Part shown: positions 25,969 to 40,700 of the stretch, piece after piece
Numbering within the stretch: position 1 is the stretch's first letter
Layout: every line of letters begins with the position of its first letter
Source of the DNA: Centroberyx gerrardi
Lineage: Eukaryota > Chordata > Actinopteri > Beryciformes > Berycidae
Direction: 5' to 3'
NCBI RefSeq assembly: GCF_048128805.1
Contig: NC_136020.1
Span: 4,744,501-4,808,500 of the forward strand
Length of the DNA: 64,000 nt
Notes under the pieces: generated by a model
The model's input: only the letters and a program-made list of their open reading frames with translations
Database searches by the model: none
Told to the model about the DNA's origin: nothing
Translations under genes and position numbers: made by a program

Positions 25969-26473
25969 TTCCTCTACATGGTGACAGGTGTGTACAGTTC
26001 CCACCAAAAGCTATTGACAGGAGACACAGACACTGCAGTGAAGTACATGACAAGGTTAAGATTATAATTAAGATGGGGTTTAGGTTAGGGCAAGGGAATG
26101 AATGTAGTCAGTGACGATCCTTGCAAGTATGGTTAAAAAAAATTTGTGTGTGTGTTTAGTCAATTTTCCTCCATCTCTTTACTTTTTATTTCATCCACTT
26201 AGGTTAATCTAATTTTTTCTATCTTTCTATCCTTCTCTCTCTGTCCAGGGGTCGGTTCACTGTTTTCAGAGAACAATCGGAGGATATCTCCTGAACCCCC
26301 ACAAAGGTGAGTGTTACACATACACACACACACACAGCCTATAAGTCCATACACTCAAAGCCTGCCTTTCTAACATTAAGCCTGTCGTGTTAAAACAGAG
26401 CAGCTTAAAACCCCTCTGACTGATGTCTCTGATTGTATTAAGGAAGTTAGAGGTCAGAGCAGGTCATACACAC

Positions 26474-26532
<59 letters not shown>

Positions 26533-29518
26533 CACCAAAAGGATGCCAGTCTGAACAACAGTCTTAGTTACTTCACATTAGGTTGGTATTGATTGTCCCA
26601 CTTTTTACTGCAAGCACTGTAAATATGAGACTGAACTACTGCTGTTTTTCCTCCATCCCAAAGTTAAATTATTGGTAAATATATCATTATATCATCCTTT
26701 TTCATCTATCAGAAGGTGTATGGAATGATCTGGCAAAAAGAGAATATTCCTGTCCAGTTGTATCTTACAGCGGTTCTGAAAGAAATAGGCTGCAATGTCT
26801 GCTGGAGTACTAGTAGATACAGGATTGATGCATAGTACAGGTCTTTTTGATTTCCAGATTTATGTTAAGGAAGCACTATCCACAGATCCTTTCTGTCCAG
26901 CACTGTTCATTCATTCATACATTTATTCATTCAGGCCTTATCTCTGTGTGCCAGACAGGCCAATATGATGCCATTAAACAATAAAACTGGTTTCATTAGG
27001 AGGCTATGTCAGACACCCATAGCTTCCTCCACGCTCCATTATGTCTACATGACAGCTTTTCTATTGCAGGGAAGTAGTTTTGTATCTGTTTGGTAATAAC
27101 ATTAGCCTGGTATGAGCCGATAAAAACACAGTGTTGCTAACAAGGTGGGTTGTGTTGTAGTAAGCTACAACCTGCGAAAGTGGTGAGTTTCTCTTTTTTG
27201 TCATCTGTGTTGCTACGTGCTCGTTGTTGTGTTTTTTTTTTCAATTTCGTCTCCATTTTTGGTGCTCAGCACTCATTGCTGTGGTGTTTCTGCTCTGCAC
27301 TTCCCAAAGATCACCTGTCAATCAAACAGTGTGTCCAGTACTGTGACGTCTTTTTCCTTGGATTTTCTGTTGATGAAGTTTGAGTTTCTGTAGGTGGTTT
27401 CTATAACTACATCTAGACACATAGCCCATGTAACCTGGCCGTTATCTAGATACAGATATACAGTATGAGGGAGATAAACACTGGTCACTGATCATAAATA
27501 ATATCTTTACTATCACGCCTTGATGCTCATTATACTGTATAGCTCTCTTTCGCCATAAATTCTAACATGTTAACGCTATCGGTCTATCCATCTCTTACAC
27601 ACACACACACGCACATACACATGCAGATATGTAAACTCCTAACCCTCCAGACCGCTCTCTGTTGTAAAGGTTTTATAGAGAGTAGAGTTTGTCTGTCTCC
27701 GTGACTCCCATAGACAGAGAATGTCTAGGGCAGACTTTGGACAGACAGTAGAAGAATGCATTTTAAACACATAAAGCTGCACCATGTAGGGTATTTGGAA
27801 GTTTGAAATGCCAAAAAACGTCCCTAATAATGCTTTAGTACTGAATAAATGTAGTGAACCATGAGTAAAATCCCTGGGCCGATGTTCTACGTTAAAAAGG
27901 AGCTGGTCCTTGGTTACAGTACAAAAAAGCGTATGTGATGAGCTTTGAAATCAGTTCCAAGCCTTTGCAAATGATTATTATGCGAGTTACTTTTCTACCC
28001 AAAACATAGTAGCTTAAGAACATAACATCTGGCAAGAAAAAATCAAGTGCATCTCAACTAGTCATTTTTTTAAAGATAATTTTTAATTTTGTAATGTTAA
28101 GGTTAGATGGTATGCGCCTTAGACCACTGAGCCACCAGGATGCCCCATCTCAGCCAGTTTCTGACAGATAACTTAAGTTAATAACGAAGTATGTTCATAT
28201 CTCTGACATGTCAGGTGAGGTCCTAGAGAAATGGTGTTAGAGGAGAATGTCAGTCTTGATCTTTTTCCTTGATTGTTTTCTGTCCATCTTCTTATTTTTC
28301 CAACAACAAAGAGCAGTTTGCTGGAGGGATTTTGATCAATGTCAAGATGAGATAAGACAATAAAGGAAGGCACACACATCTAGTTGTGGGTGCTTGGCAA
28401 ACACCAAAGCACTCATCCTAAGTGCCAGGATGAAAACCACAGCGAGGCTGTCATGCTGCATTCACATCAACTGTTAGATTGACTTGTCGGTTAAAAATAA
28501 CTCTACACTTGACTACAGATATTTCCTTGTTGGTGAGGTCAGAATTCAGGAAGTTGGAGAAATGGTAAAGGATGGAAAAGGTCCGTTGCGACAGTATTTT
28601 CTAGTAGTATTTGTGGCCTGAATGCTGAGATGAACAGTATTTTCTAGTAGTATTTACCAGTGAAAGTTGAGGTGAATAGTGTTGTGAATGTGAATGCAGC
28701 ATCAGTCTGGGGGTTGATACTCTAGGTATTTTGGCTGGACTGAACCTCTTCAGTGTCTCAGGTAGCTCATGACTTATTTAATCAACAGAGAGGAGGAAGT
28801 TTCAGATTACGGGCTGCTCATTGAGCGCAATTGGTATTTTCCTGCAATGCCCTGCTTCACATTCATACAGTTGTACACATTTAAGAAGATGTGAGATGTG
28901 ACATTTTTCCAGGACACTGGCAATATATTTTGCTTGTACACAGAAATATATTTTATTCTTAATTCTAATTTATAAATTAAGGATTCTTTCATTTTTTTCA
29001 ACAAATTAACTCATTTGTGCGTGGCTGATGGTAATTCTTGATATGTTATGTGATGAGAGAGCCAGCCCTATGCGAGGCTGAACATACTATAGTGTGAGGC
29101 AGATTAACTTCACCGGTGCTATGCTCATTGCTCATTACTCATTGCTTGTCAAAGATATGCAGCTATACTGAGCATACTCTCTCTGATTATTTACAGTAGA
29201 CTCTGAACACTGAAATAAATAGAAACACACTATATGATCAGTGAGCTGATCCCCTCACACATTCAGAGATGGTATGACAAAGTAAGCAGGTCCGTCTCCT
29301 GTTGTTTAGTTGGTAGAATCTACTGGGATTAGATTTGTTAATTTCCTCTGTGTTGTATGTTAAAATAACTCTCCTGTGTGTGTGTGTGTGTGTGCATGTT
29401 TTGAGTACGAAGAGACAAGAGGAAGTGGGAGCGTCGTCATTGGATGGTTGCTAGGGTACAAAAACGCAAAAAAGGCCATCAAATAATCTATTGTGTTTGT
29501 GTGTGCATGTATGTATAG

Positions 29519-29568
<50 letters not shown>

Positions 29569-29641
29569 CCCCAAACTGTAAATGCTGTTTTATGCTCTTG
29601 TGTCTTGCTGCTCAAGTGTAGTTCACTCCTGGGAGGTCATT

Positions 29642-29731
<90 letters not shown>

Positions 29732-32700
29732 GGTAATGGGACACAGAGGGAAAGGTAATGGTCTTTGGAGATATGAAAACAGCTTACAGCCGCCAAGTTA
29801 TTACATTCAAATTACTGAGCAGCCTGCTGGTTCACTTTGGAAATTGCTGCTACTGTTTTTCCACAAAACATTCAGAAAACACATCATCCTTGGGAAAAAA
29901 GAAATGAGTTTTCAGCAGAGCTGTTCTATAAGCGCTCATTGCTGTGGTGTTTCTGCACTGCACTTCCCAGAGATCACCTGTCAATCAAACAGTGTGTCCA
30001 GTACTGTGACGTCTTTGTCCTTGGATTTTCTGTTGATGCAGTTTGAGTTTCTGTAGGTGGCGCTCTTTTCTTTGTCTGTTCAGCCATGGTATCATTGCTC
30101 ATGCTAACTACCCAGTTCTTCTTCTATTTATTCCAAACAAATTGGTACAAGGTAGAGGTAGCAATGGTAGAAGCCTTGATTCATGCATCCTTCCAAAGCA
30201 TTGTAGCGGCCATTGCAGCCTTTTTCCCCCCACAAAGAACTGAATAGAAATATTGTAACACTAAAGTTAAGTCTGTCAATCATCTGGTTGCTAGATTGAA
30301 CTTTGCAGCTCCTGATGGCTGAAAGGAAAACACAGTGTGAAATATCCAAATGACTCCACTAGGGGAAAGAGCAGTAGTATAAATGTAATTCACTATTACA
30401 TGCAACGTGGCTTCCCAAAGTGCACAATCAGTCTTGTACATAGAAAACACCTTGCAAATAGGATAGCATTTCTCAGATGTAGTGGAGGGTAGAAAAACTA
30501 CTCTCCAAGTTATAGATTGTTTGGAACAAAGTTGAGCTCAAAAGTGTGATGATGATTTTGAATTTGAATTGGGTCAATGTTGTATTTTGGTGGACATCGA
30601 TTGCCTTAACAAGTCATAATGAGTCATAATGCACAAGTGAGCTCAATATCATGTCTTGGTACTGTATATTTATTGTACATAGAAGCCTCCTTATGTTGTA
30701 ATAGGGCCAGTCAACACAGTGAACTGCCAGAGAGTACATAAGTTGGACTGCACTTTGGGATTGCACTTTTGTTTCCTCAGTGAATAAATGTGTGACCATA
30801 AGCTTATTTAATTAAATATGAAAAGGTGGTAAACTCTATTCCACAAATGGTGTGGTGCAAACCTCTAACAACAGTTACAGCAGAATCATAGTGCATTACA
30901 ATGCATGGCATAATGCATTTAATGGGTTTTCTGATGTGATAGATTGTAAGAATAGTGTGTATATGCTTATAATACACTTGAAATGCACATATGATGCCTC
31001 CAAAGACAGTGTTGCCAAACTCTCAGATCTAGCTACTAGGGAGGTAGTTTCCATTATTCCATAGGATTTACAGAGAGGATCAGGACACATCAGTGTGTGA
31101 TGGAAACAACCAATCCTCCTCTTCCTCATCCTCCTGCCAAGCAGTCCTAATGCTTTACAATTTGTTTTTAAATGACCTGCCTGGTTAAATAAAGGTTAAA
31201 CAAGAACGTCATCTACTCCTTGCTTTCTTAATCCCTTCCTCCTTGTCTTGTATATTGACACTTGTAGTCAGTAAGTTTCACTGCGATCAATAATGCAGTC
31301 TTACTAGGGATCATCTTCTTATTCACTGGATCACTTATGTTTCTGAGAGTTTCTCCCCATCAAAATAAAGGAGCTAGTTGTGTTTTTTTTTTACCTATGA
31401 TTTAAGTTCACTATGTGCAAAAGACACATTAGATATGAAAGATAAAATGTGCTCCCACATATAACAATATATTTGAATATCCCCTCTCTCCCACTCAACC
31501 CCTCTCTTGATATTTTTATTATTTTTCACAATTTCATACTGAATAGATTTCATATATTGATATATTTTCATATCCTAGATTTTTCATTCATACATTTCTT
31601 CTTAAAAATTGTAGTGCTGAAATTGTCAGTTGTGTTGTGTTGTGTATTCTTATTTATCCCCCATTTTTCTTTGCTGTATCCTGCTACTGCAGCAACACAA
31701 TTTCCCCACAGTGGTGAAAGTTTCATCTTATCTTTCTCTCCCCTTTCTCTCTCTCTCTCCCTTCTCTCTCACACCTCTCCCAACCACCCCTCTCTCCTTT
31801 ATCAGGAACCATATAGTAGGTGGGGAAGTGGAGGCGCACATGTTAAGGCCCGTGCGCTCCGCCTCCTGTCCCGACCCAGAGACTCTGGGCCTCCTGCGCC
31901 TCCCTCGGCCTCGCGGCCATCCTCCCTCCCCAGCACCCTCCCTCCACTCCTTTGTGTCCCCCCTTGCCTCTCCCTCCTCCCCTCTGTCGCCCTTGGAACG
32001 AAGCCCAAAGATCCACGAGGCTGGCCAGGTATGGATGGATGGATGGGTGGCAACTGACATCAAGGCAATTTAAAGAGTGATCTCGGTTTGTTTCAGCCAG
32101 TTAGCCTGCACATTAGGGGCTTATTCATAAAACCCAAAGTGCTGGTGGCTGCCAAACTGTCATTTTTACAAAAGTGAATCAAACAAATTGCCAGTTTTTT
32201 GAATAACCCCTCATGTCTTTCCCAAACAATTCTGCATTATGTGCCTCTACCTCTTCTCTTCTCTGGAATAGCTGGTATGAGCACCACTGAACTTGTACAC
32301 GCACCTGGATAATCACTGTGGCCATTAAATATATTATGCTTAATTAACAGTAATGTGGCTGTGGTTACAGTGTAAGAGCCACATGTAACGCTCTGTATTA
32401 ATAAATTCTAATCACCGAGCCACAGATTTTGGTGCCGAAATGCTGTTTAAGTTGTATGAATAAAAGCCACTGTCACATGTGTCACATGACCATGTGCGAA
32501 ACAGGAGCAACTGCAAAACAAAGTGTTTCTTACTGAATGGAAGACATTTCTAGTTTGCTGTACCACCTGAAATCCCTCTATACATTTGGTTTAATTCGTT
32601 TGGGGATACATAATAGCACAAATGATCGCAACCCTGTTCCAGGTATACAGGAGGAGAGGCTCAATGCTGGCTCGCCTGTTGAGGAGAGAGAGGGTGAACA

Positions 32701-33985
32701 GCGGAGAGAGGGATGGAGAAAAGGATGGAGAGGAGAGAGAGAAAGAGGCGGAGCTGCATCTCTATGCCGTGTCACAGATGTCTCGAATCTACCTGCATCT
32801 ACAGAGCTCATGGAACAGTTACATTATTGTGCGTGACATGATTTCTTTCTGTCTCTCTTTCTTACTTTCTTTCTTGCTTTCTTTCTTTCTTTCTTTCTTT
32901 TTTGCTTTTGCCCATGACTAATAAGTGTGTGCGTGTGTGTGTGTGTGTGTGTGTATGTGTGTTCAGAGGTCCACTCTGTTGTTAGATCCGCTCTATAGAA
33001 GGAGGTGCAGTGCTTTGTCCAGCTCCTCCCCCCGCAGTCGACTTCCTGCCATCAGGTACACAAACTCCCTTCACTCAGATCAAAAAGAGCTGCAGCATTT
33101 TAATAGAATAACAAACATTATTTATGATTTGTGTGTGTGTGTGTGTGTGTAGCTGGGAGCGGACAGCCCATCTGTTTCGTCAGCTGAGTGCTGAGCTCCT
33201 GCAGGAGGGAATCAACCTGGAGAGCCTCTATCTGTTACTACAGGAACTAAGAACTGCTGCCCTCCGCAATATAACACTACGAAAGCTATTCTGGAGGGTG
33301 AGATATTCATTTTAAAGCGCGCGCACACACACACATACACCCCCCCCCACACACACACACACACAGAAAAGCAGCCTTGTTCTCAGCTTGACCAGCATGC
33401 ATTTTTGAGTTTAATCAATGAGTTATGAAAGGGTTTCATAAACCGAAGGGTATTCGAATTTTTTCAATCCATAGAGGAGCATGTAATCCTTCAACTGAAG
33501 TTACAGGTGCTACGGTTAGCATTTTAAAACATCAATATCATTGTCAAATGAAATGTGATAACTTGGTGTAATTACTGTAAACAAATGAGACCATGGGCGA
33601 GACAATTGGTAGCCTTTATCTCACACCAGTGGTATTGTTAGTGATAGTTAACATTAAGAACACATTTCTCATCAACCCTGTTGCTTCCTGTTGCAAAGAG
33701 ATAAAGTGATTTAATAAAAGATGATACTGCTTTAGCCAGCCTAAGCTCCTCAGGCAGATTGTAGGCAGCCAGCGTCTAGGAGCCCTGACCTTAAAAAAAT
33801 ATAATCTATTGGATATACAGCATCTGGCTCTACCCATCTTTCCAACTTTCCAAATTTGTATTTTTGTGTGTGTGTTCCAGTCCAGTGAGATGTGTGTGTT
33901 CCTGGTTCAGACTCTAGAGGATTCCCTTCACGGCTGTCAGAGCCCCCAAGGAGTCCACACTGCAGATCAACTACTGTAAGCCTCA

Positions 33986-34020
<35 letters not shown>

Positions 34021-34181
34021 CGTGTGAAAGTGTGTCTCACCTCTAGCCTCCTTAATACAGAGAAGTCAGTCTGTGGGGTTTTAAGCTGCTTTGTTTTTAT
34101 ACAACAGGCTTAGCGCTGTTAGAAAGGCAGGCTTTGAGTGTATAGACTGTGTGGGCCGTGTCCCTAATTGGTAAAAAGCTG

Positions 34182-34219
<38 letters not shown>

Positions 34220-34718
34220 TGTGTGTGTTAATGTGTTGCCTGTCTATCTATCCTTACCATTATGCTTTTATACCTGTATGCACTACAAAGTCATGTTTTG
34301 TGCAGGTTAAAATGCAGGTTTATGTTTGTTTCATGTCCCCTGCTGGTGTGTTTTAGTGTGTTCTAGTGAGTCCCACTTAACCCTGCTTCTTTATACCTAC
34401 TTTATTGACTTTCTAAATAAAGATGTCAGGTATCAGTAGAAATTCCCTTGCCTATTTTTTTCCCATTTAAGTTACCTTGATGTTTTGTAATTTAAAGCCT
34501 AGAGCACTAGAGACATCCGAATGTGGAAGGAGATGCAGTGAAAAATGATACTTGAGCTGAATTTTTTTTTAGAGCCAGAGCCTTCCTCAGGATGTGCTGG
34601 TTTTGTTCTTCCTATTGGGTTAATGTAAAATGTTAATGTAAAAATGCCCCTTCCTTGTGCATTTCAAAGCTATCTTTCAATTCAAGTCATCACGGCGACA
34701 CTACGCACACTGTGTGTG

Positions 34719-34749
<31 letters not shown>

Positions 34750-37700
34750 CTGCTTGATATATCAGACACAGCTGATGGGATTTTGACAAAACTTGGGGGA
34801 ATGCTTCATGTCACCACTATGTTCTGGTATTTCCATAATTACACTGTAGGAGGGCGCTACTATTACAGGTGAAAATGAATAGGTTTAATAACCAGTTAGG
34901 CAAGTACATTTGTCAGGTTCGGTCCACTGAGTGATGGCTTCTCTTTAGTCCTTCTAGTTCCACACCATAAACAACCACAAGGTGACACATTTACCGCTCA
35001 GCCCAGAGAGGGACTGCACTGCATCATTGGTGGGGTGGTAGGGAGTGACATGTTAACTGTTGTATTGTCTGATAAAGGCTCTAACCTCAATACCCCACTC
35101 CCCCCACCCCAGACTGAGCACTCTGACCGCCCAGACCTTGGCTGTCATGTTCAGAGAGACGGAGGTGGAACCAGCCAGACTCAGCCTGCTGACTGCCAAA
35201 AAGTAAACAACTCACCTTTCCTCTGTCTGTCTGCCTGTCCATCCACTTGAATCCTGGACTGCCTGCTTGTCTGTCTGTCTACTTGTGTTGTACTTCCTGT
35301 ATTCCTGTATTTCCTATCCTTACATATAATAAACCTGTAGGCTAGCCACTGTTTGGTTACTTGGTTAGTTGGATAACTTTGAGGTACTATGTCACAAGAT
35401 CATTTATGCTGTAAATCAAGTCAGAATTGGTACAAGCTCTGAGCAGCTTCCCTTTTCTTTATGAGGGTAAAGATTGAAACGGCTCCTGACCTTTGTCCCG
35501 TCATCTCTCATCCATTTTTCACATCTCTCTCCAATGTATAAAACCCAACAAAGCAGGAATCCCAGTGAAAATGATTTAAAAAATGCCAAGAAATGCTTAA
35601 AAGTGCTTTTCTCCCTGCAGAGGGGCCCTGACAGCCAGAATGCTGCTAGCCTTGGTGTGTGATCCAGAGCTACAAACACACAACCAGGGAACTCCTGTTG
35701 ACTCTGAGGTAGGTGGATCTCTACTAGCAATTGTTATTGGTTTTTAAATGTTGTATTATCTGTTTTTATCAATTCATCATGTTTGTTGTGTCTCTCTGTC
35801 TCAGCTTCAGGCCTTACTTGCTGAGTACCTGGATGCTGCCTGCTCCCTGCTCTTTGAGCTCGTGGTTTTAGGCCAGGAGGTGAGTATTGAAATACCCTGA
35901 TAGAAATAGCTTGTATCCAGCTACTCCTGCTGGAGAGAGAGAGGGTAATAAGGGTAATAAATGGCCGTGTTGTGCCACTACTATCCATTGTAGTAGTTCT
36001 CCCATCATGCTTCATGCTTGCTGTATTCGTACACACATCTGATCTAAATCGTTGTAAACCTAAACATTTTTCCTAAAACCTATTAATACTGTGAACGATG
36101 CATTTAAGAATTTGTGTTAGCAAGAGTGTAACTCCCCTCACATACACACACACACACGCACACACAGGAATGTTAACTTTCTTTTGTAACTGAATTTCCC
36201 CAAGGGGATCAATAAAGTGCTATCTTATCTTATGTTATCTTGTTATCTTACCTGATGTAATGCCCATCACGCCTACATTTTCACTCTAACATCCCAAGTT
36301 GGCTTTGTCACAAAAAAAGCAGACGGAACAGTAACTTTCTGTTGTGTATAAATTTAAATAAATAAAAAGATATTTGTAACATCTGATTGGCAATTAAAGG
36401 AGTAAATAAAATAAAAAATAGAAACGGTGAACAAAATGCAATTGCCTTCTTTTCTTTTATAGCCAAGAATAGCTGCAGCGGTTAACTATGACTCAAAATG
36501 ACAAAAAAGTAATAAACTTCTAAAAACACAATCCAGATTTGAATTTAGTTACTGCAACTGTAAAATGTTAAAAGTTAAACTACTAGATTAGCAGTTTAAT
36601 TAGTTTAATTAATCAGTTAATTCGTTTAATTACATGTAGTGAAACTGCTCCTCAGCACTGTATTTCAGACTAGTAGGTAATGTGATTATTGTTGTTTTTC
36701 AGGCTTGTAAGTAATATAATGAATGTGATGTTTCTGTTCTGTTGTTAGAGTGATAAATGTGATGTTCCAGTCCAGACAATTTGTCCGAACTGTATCAGCA
36801 GACCTTTAACCTATCAGGTCGTTGTAATGCTTTGTGTGTGTTTCAGGCCAGCAGGTGTTCCTCTGTGGAGAACTTCCTGACTGTTGGCTGGATCCTCAGT
36901 GTCCTGCAGCCTCATCCTCACCTGGTAAAATTCCTCACCATCACTTTCTGTTCAATTCAGTTCACTTCACTACAGAGACACTATAGAGAATACTTAGAAA
37001 CAGCCAGGGGGAATTTTCACCTAACATACATGGTTAATGCATACAAGTTCAGCAGTCAAACTCTTTTTCAGATCTCAGCAAGGTGTGTTCCATACTCGCT
37101 GCTTCTTAAATGCCCTTTGTAAGAGCCATTCTAGGGGAAAAGATATTTTGATATATTTGTAATTTGTATATTTGAAATAATGTTGATAGCTAATAATGTT
37201 AATTGAAATACTAGTGATATTGAATAGTTAATTTGTATTATAGTCATATTTGTTGATTATTATAGAACATTCGATTTCCTATAGTTTCTTATGTAGGCAT
37301 ATAGCCTAATAGATTCTAAGTAGTTGAAATGCTCCTTTACTTTGACGTCACCGTCATTAGACTCAATTGGAGTGAGAAAGTCCACGGAGCAACACAGTTT
37401 TTTGACCGAGAGAAAATGATTGCCAATTGACGAATCTTGTTAGTCTGTAACGGTTTTATTTCTCCACTAAACGTTCTAAATGGAGTTATGGTCTCTCGAG
37501 ATTTATTCGCGTCAGACTCATTGCTTTTGGACTTTACCCAGTAGTTGCTCATTTTGAAACACTGAAGGAGTGCTGCTACATGTTAGTCAAAAAACTGAGC
37601 TCGCCTTGGAAAGAACAGGATCGGGACTTGCGGAGGATAGAGGGACGCAAGTGTCGGGAGTTTTACACGGATGAATGAACACAAGAAAATCAGCAATTCA

Positions 37701-40700
37701 GCGAGGAAATACGGTACTGGAGTTATTAATTAATCTGCCAGCAAATGAAAGAAAAGGATCAAGAAAGAAGCCTAACAAATCTGATACTGATGTTAGCTAA
37801 AACAAGGTCTGTGCTTTGCTAATTAAGTCAAGGTCATTCAGTGAGCTACATTTCTGCGGGACTGGTCTGTTACCATTGGACTCAAGCTATTTTGGATAGT
37901 CTTTGCATTCAAGAAGAAATTGCTGTGCAGTTGTTTTTATTGGAAAACGAATTTGAAGAGTTTTGAAACTCTTGCAAGCAGTTTGTGCATTGATTAATTA
38001 AGATGGCAGAACAATCTGGAAAACATGTGGCCACAGAAGAGCTTGACCACAAGAGGGCGCCAAAGCCCACTGAAAAGGCATTAGAAGAAAGACTTAATAG
38101 GCTTATAGGAGCTAGAAGAGGAAAGCTGGCTCAGCTTACAGGCAAGATAAAAGAAATTGATAGGCTTAAAGAGGATGCTACAAATTTGAATAGAGTTGAA
38201 GAGTTAATTCTACATTACTTTTCCAAGTTATATGGAGAGTTTATGGAGCTCAATGCAGAAGTATTGGTTCTAATGAATGATGATGAAAGACAAGAAGATC
38301 AGCGCAATTGGTTTGACCCCAGATCAGCGTCCATAAGAGACTTTGTCGAGCATACAGAGGAATGGACTGCTAGATTGCGCAAGGGTATTATAGATGAAAA
38401 GGAAGATGATGCCAAAGAAGATTATTTTACAGGTATGGTAAGAGACATTGAAGATGATGTTACACCAAAAGACAGCATTTCTCAAGTTGCCACAAGATGC
38501 CGTAAACCTGGCTCAACATCTAGACACAGTTCAGGTGCTTCATCTGCAAACTCAGGGTCTTCAGCGCGCATTAAAGAAGAAGCAGAGCATGCTGCGCTGC
38601 TTGCACGTGCTGCAGCTTTGAAAAAGAAGCAAGCCCTTGAACTTGAAGAGGCAGAGCTGAAAGCCAAAAAGGAGCAACTGGAAATTGAGACAGCAATTGC
38701 AGAATCCAGTGCAAAGCTTAAAGTGTTCGAAGAATATGACAACACACAAGATGGCATAAACAGTAGTCACATGTCAACGAAGTTGTCCAGAATCAGTATC
38801 AAGGAGGATGTAAGTGAGGCCTATCCACTCTTTCATCCACCAATGGGAAGACAAGCTGCACACGTTCCAGCTAAGTCTGCAAAAGCCTCAAGAACACAAG
38901 ACACACAGAGAGATCAACCACGGTACCGCAGTCACCAGCAACCTGGACGAAAGGACAACGAGCTCTATCAAGTTATGCACAGACAAAATATGATTACTGA
39001 AATGCTCGTCAAGCAGCAGAATATGTCTCACCTTCCACATAAGGATATTCCTGTGTTTAAAGGTGACCCACTGACTTACAGATCCTTTGTCAGGGCATTT
39101 CATCATGCTGTGGATAGCAAGACTGAAAGCTACCAGGACAAGTTATACTACTTGGAGCAGTATAACAGTGGGCAGCCACAAGAGCTTGTCCGCAGCTTTG
39201 AGCACATGGCACCAGACAGAGGCTACAGAGAGGCCAGAAAGCTACTCCACAAGCATTACGGGAATGAGCTGAAGATAGCCAGCGCATATATGGACAAGGC
39301 ACTAAAATGGCCTCAGATCAAGCTAGAGGATTGTAAGGCATTGAACACCTATGCTCTATTCCTAATAGGCTGTAGGAACAGCATGGATGATATTGAGTTT
39401 ATGGAGGAAATGGACAACCCCACCAATATGCGAGTTGTTATCTCAAAACTTCCCTACAGAATGCGTGAGAAATGGAGAATGACAGTCTTTGAGATTCAAG
39501 AGAGAGGAAGAGGACGTGCACGGTTCTCTGACCTAGTTGATTTCATAGACCGACAGGCAAAGGTAGCTATGGACCCTCTGTTTGGAGACATATTGGAGAG
39601 TCGCCCATCCACAGACAGAAAAGGTAAAGAGAAATTTCCCAAGGATACAATTCCCAAGAGGAATTTGCTTTGCTACAGGTGTCACTCTGGCGGCAGAAGA
39701 AAAGAATCAAGGTGCAACGGCACAGAAGAGCAGCTCAGCTAAAGTTGTTACCAATGCATTCCAGAAACCCTGTGCATTCTGCCAGAAGAATCACACTCTC
39801 ACTCAGTGCAGTAAAATCAAAGAGCTACCAAGCGGGGAGAGAATAGGCTTTTTAAAGTCTAAAGGCCTATGTTTTGGATGCCTTACACAGGGGCACCTTA
39901 GTAAAGACTGTAAGAAGTGAATGGAGTGTCTGATGTGCTCGCAACGTCACCCAGACATATTACATGTCACCAAAGAAGACAGTGCCACAACTGAAAAGAA
40001 TGAAGAAAATAACACTGAGAACAAAGAGATCACCAGTGCTTGCGTATCACTGGACCAAGAGGTATGTGGATACACTGGGGCTGGAGGAGAGGAGTGTGTA
40101 CTAGCTGTGGTGCCAGTGAAGATCAAGTCAAAGAAGAGCGAGAGATATGTCGAGACATACGCTTTTATGGATCCTGGGAGCACAGCGACTTTTTGCACTG
40201 AAGATCTCCAAAGACAGTTAAATCTCAAAGGAAAGAGGACCAATATCCTTCTCAGCACAATGGGTCGGGACAAAGCTGACAGTCAAAAGGTGATAAAGAG
40301 TTGTGTCCTGTCAGATCTAGAAGTATGTGGAGTTGAAGAAAACACATACATTGAACTGCCAAAGGTCTTCACACAAAGTCATATTCCAGTGAAGAAAGAA
40401 AACATCCCACAGCAGGAAGACATCGCAAGATGGTCTTATTTGAAAGAGGTGCATCTACCGCACATTGAAGCAGAGGTTGGCCTACTCATAGGCACTGACA
40501 TACCCAAAGCACTGGAGCCGTGGCATGTGATAAATAGTAAAGGTGAAGGACCCTACGCAGTAAAGACCGCCCTTGGATGGGTAGTTAACGGACCTCTAAG
40601 AGGAGGAGATGGCCTTGAGACAGACAGTACTAAACTGCAGAGCTACACAGTTAATCGTATCTCGGTCATAGAAATAGAATAGCTTTTAATTCAGCATTAT

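Larger units (their letters stand above)
26307..31805 (+). other. C12orf56 intron 3 (5.5 kb)
   Basis: Apart from microsatellites, two copies of the 27/30 kb repeat, a short SINE and a 31,168-31,203 fragment (CTGGTTAAATAAAGGTTAAA, a common fish retroposon tail) I see nothing supported. No additional exon is needed to keep the reading frame. Confidence 0.6.

Noticed and set aside
29837..30046. Open frame resembling one at 27,150-27,383 (shared peptide LPRDHLSIKQCVQYCDVF)
   Set aside because: The similarity is due to a dispersed DNA repeat. The frames start differently, have no splice or start context, and the repeat recurs without the frame.
31449..32073. Two long overlapping plus-strand frames of 202 and 147 codons as independent genes
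   Set aside because: Only 31,806-32,028 in one frame fits C12orf56 phase and splice sites; the remainder is intron and pyrimidine-rich sequence.
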